A stretch of 7,582 nucleotides of DNA from Pseudomonadota bacterium (GTDB lineage: Bacteria > Pseudomonadota > Gammaproteobacteria > Xanthomonadales > Rhodanobacteraceae), in contig JAEYZH010000207.1 of assembly GCA_023430685.1 (NCBI GenBank), positions 1 through 7,582 of the forward strand. The letters are read 5' to 3'. Of this stretch, positions 6,676 through 7,582 are shown piece by piece. The notes under the pieces were generated by a model, which saw nothing but the letters and a program-made list of their open reading frames with translations, was not told where the DNA came from and ran no database searches. Made by a program: the position numbers and the translations under genes. Each line of letters begins with the position of its first letter. The first letter of the stretch is position 1.

Positions 6676-7461
6676 ATGAAGAACAAGAAAGAGATCGTCG
6701 ACAACTGGCTGCCGCGTTACACGGGCACGCCGCTGGAAGCATTCGGACAGCACGTGCTGCTGACCAACTTCGGGCACTACGTCGAGGTGTTCGCCGAGTG
6801 GCATGGCGTGCCGGTCAACGGTCGCGACCGGCCGATGCCGAACGCGACCGCGGACGGCATCACGCTGGTGAACTTCGGCATGGGCAGCCCGAACGCGGCG
6901 ACCATGATGGACCTGCTCGCGGCGATCGCGCCGAAGGCCTGCCTGTTCCTCGGCAAGTGCGGTGGCCTCAAGCGCAAGAACCGCCTCGGCGACCTCGTGC
7001 TGCCGATCGCGGCGATCCGCGGCGAGGGCACGAGCAACGACTATCTTCCGCCGGAAGTGCCCGCGTTGCCGGCGTTCCAGCTGCAGCGCGCGGTCTCGAC
7101 GATGATCCGCGACCTCGGCCACGACTACTGGACCGGCACCGTCTACACCACCAACCGGCGCGTGTGGGAGCACGACACCGCGTTCAAGGAATACCTGCGC
7201 CGCACGCGCTGCATGGCGATCGACATGGAAACCGCGACGATCTTCGCGGCCGGCTTCGCCAACCGCATCCCGTGCGGCGCGTTGTTGCTGGTGTCGGACC
7301 AGCCGATGATCCCCGAGGGCGTCAAGACCGAGGCGAGCGACCGCTCGATCACCGCGAACTTCGTCGAGGCGCACATCCGGATCGGCATCGAGGCGCTCAA
7401 GCTCGTGCGCCGCAACGGCCGCAGCGTGAAGCACCTGCGCTTCGAGGACGAAGCGCCGTAG
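6676..7461 (+). CDS. amn: AMP nucleosidase, short form
   Basis: A 261-residue cytoplasmic enzyme of the nucleoside phosphorylase fold, predicted to split AMP into adenine and ribose 5-phosphate. Family signatures: FGMGSPNAATMMDLL (67-81), LGKCGGLK (92-99), GEGTSNDYLPPEVPALP (117-133, region expected to contact the substrate), MAIDMETATIFAAGF (180-194, with the Met-Glu pair that binds ribose in this fold) and LLVSDQPM (204-211), where Asp208 is the likely catalytic acid. E. coli Amn is about 484 residues with an N-terminal regulatory domain; this protein has only the catalytic part and matches the compact AMN-like group. ATG 6676 is chosen because MKNKKEIVDNWLPRYTG begins the conserved region; a TTG at 6640 would add twelve unrelated residues. 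There is no clear Shine-Dalgarno, but the first codons are A-rich, which can help initiation. A related nucleosidase or phosphorylase specificity cannot be excluded. Confidence 0.88.
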   Translation: MKNKKEIVDNWLPRYTGTPLEAFGQHVLLTNFGHYVEVFAEWHGVPVNGRDRPMPNATADGITLVNFGMGSPNAATMMDLLAAIAPKACLFLGKCGGLKRKNRLGDLVLPIAAIRGEGTSNDYLPPEVPALPAFQLQRAVSTMIRDLGHDYWTGTVYTTNRRVWEHDTAFKEYLRRTRCMAIDMETATIFAAGFANRIPCGALLLVSDQPMIPEGVKTEASDRSITANFVEAHIRIGIEALKLVRRNGRSVKHLRFEDEAP

Positions 7462-7477
7462 GTTCGGCGGCGCTTCG
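7449..7477 (+). terminator. 10-bp perfect inverted repeat around the amn stop codon, candidate terminator
   Basis: CGAAGCGCCG (7449-7458) pairs perfectly with CGGCGCTTCG (7468-7477) across a 9-nt loop that contains the TAG stop (7459-7461). The stem is very GC-rich, so the hairpin should be stable in mRNA. It is not followed by a T run, so it is an atypical or Rho-assisted terminator, or a 3'-end stabilising hairpin. Confidence 0.5.
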
Positions 7478-7496
7478 CGTCCGGCCCCGAGGCGAC

Positions 7497-7582
7497 AGGA
7501 AAAGACGCCGTTCGCGCTTGGCGCAGGAAGAAGTTGCGGTTCGCGCCGAGCGCAGGAAAAGTTGCCGTTCGCGCTGAGCGCA
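7497..7582. repeat. Tandem 28-29 bp repeats with internal GCGC dyads, running off the right edge
   Basis: Three consecutive units are visible: 7497-7524 (28 bp), 7525-7553 (29 bp) and 7554-7581 (28 bp), with the first base of a possible fourth at 7582. Each begins AGGAA, has a G(T/A)(T/C)GC(C/G)GTTC core, and ends with GCGC-NNN-GCGC, where the 3-base spacer differs: TTG, CGA, TGA. Unit 1 differs from unit 3 at about four positions, and unit 2 has one inserted base and two changes. Unit lengths are not multiples of three, so this is not a coding repeat. It is the only non-genic block over 100 bp at the right end; bases 7478-7496 hold nothing recognisable. Confidence 0.8.

Noticed and set aside
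6633..7577. 314-codon plus-strand frame over amn and the repeat array
   Set aside because: It is the shifted reading of amn and has no motifs; it runs into the repeats only because they lack stops in that frame.
7497..7582. CRISPR array
   Set aside because: The units follow one another with no unique spacers between them, so this is a simple tandem repeat.
1..7582. Mobile element, phage, toxin-antitoxin or defence system
   Set aside because: No transposase, integrase, terminal inverted repeat, nuclease, reverse transcriptase or similar domain is visible in any supported gene, and base composition looks uniform throughout.

Overview
The window is a stretch of GC-rich bacterial chromosome (roughly 70% G+C by eye, with strong G/C preference at third codon positions). 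It carries seven tightly packed protein genes, six complete and one cut by the left edge. Gene content fits a gammaproteobacterium of the Xanthomonadales type (Lysobacter or Rhodanobacter-like): a long membrane-anchored FadE acyl-CoA dehydrogenase, a DUF4124-type secreted protein, a short AMP nucleosidase and an alkA-ogt repair pair. That placement is inference from gene content, not from a marker gene.

Layout. 1-445 (+): C-terminal part of an AlkA-type DNA-3-methyladenine glycosylase, followed after 20 nt and a strong Shine-Dalgarno by ogt (466-969, +), an O6-methylguanine methyltransferase; the two form an alkylation-repair operon. 1008-1655 (-): a secreted, cysteine-rich protein with an N-terminal DUF4124-like motif and what looks like a second degenerate copy. 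1739-3478 (+): a diguanylate cyclase with a periplasmic 7TMR-DISMED2-like sensor, seven membrane helices and a GGEEF domain with an intact inhibitory site. 3480-4139 (-): a DsbA-fold protein of the 2-hydroxychromene-2-carboxylate isomerase / GST-kappa family, convergent with the cyclase gene with a single base between the stop codons. 4148-6565 (-): fadE, immediately upstream of the isomerase-like gene and almost certainly co-transcribed with it. 6676-7461 (+): a short AMP nucleosidase gene, divergent from fadE. 7462-7582: noncoding, ending in a tandem repeat of 28-29 bp units that runs off the right edge.

The genes do not form one system. They are housekeeping and signalling modules: DNA alkylation repair, cyclic-di-GMP signalling, fatty-acid beta-oxidation and purine salvage. 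I see no phage, transposase, CRISPR, toxin-antitoxin or defence genes, no RNA genes and no sign of recent transfer. The most interesting items are structural: the dyad-bearing tandem repeat at the right edge, a perfect 10-bp inverted repeat whose loop contains the AMP nucleosidase stop codon, a 14-bp perfect palindrome at the end of the cyclase gene placed to act on the opposing transcript, and the internal duplication in the DUF4124-like protein. I did not find convincing evidence of an undescribed multi-gene system.
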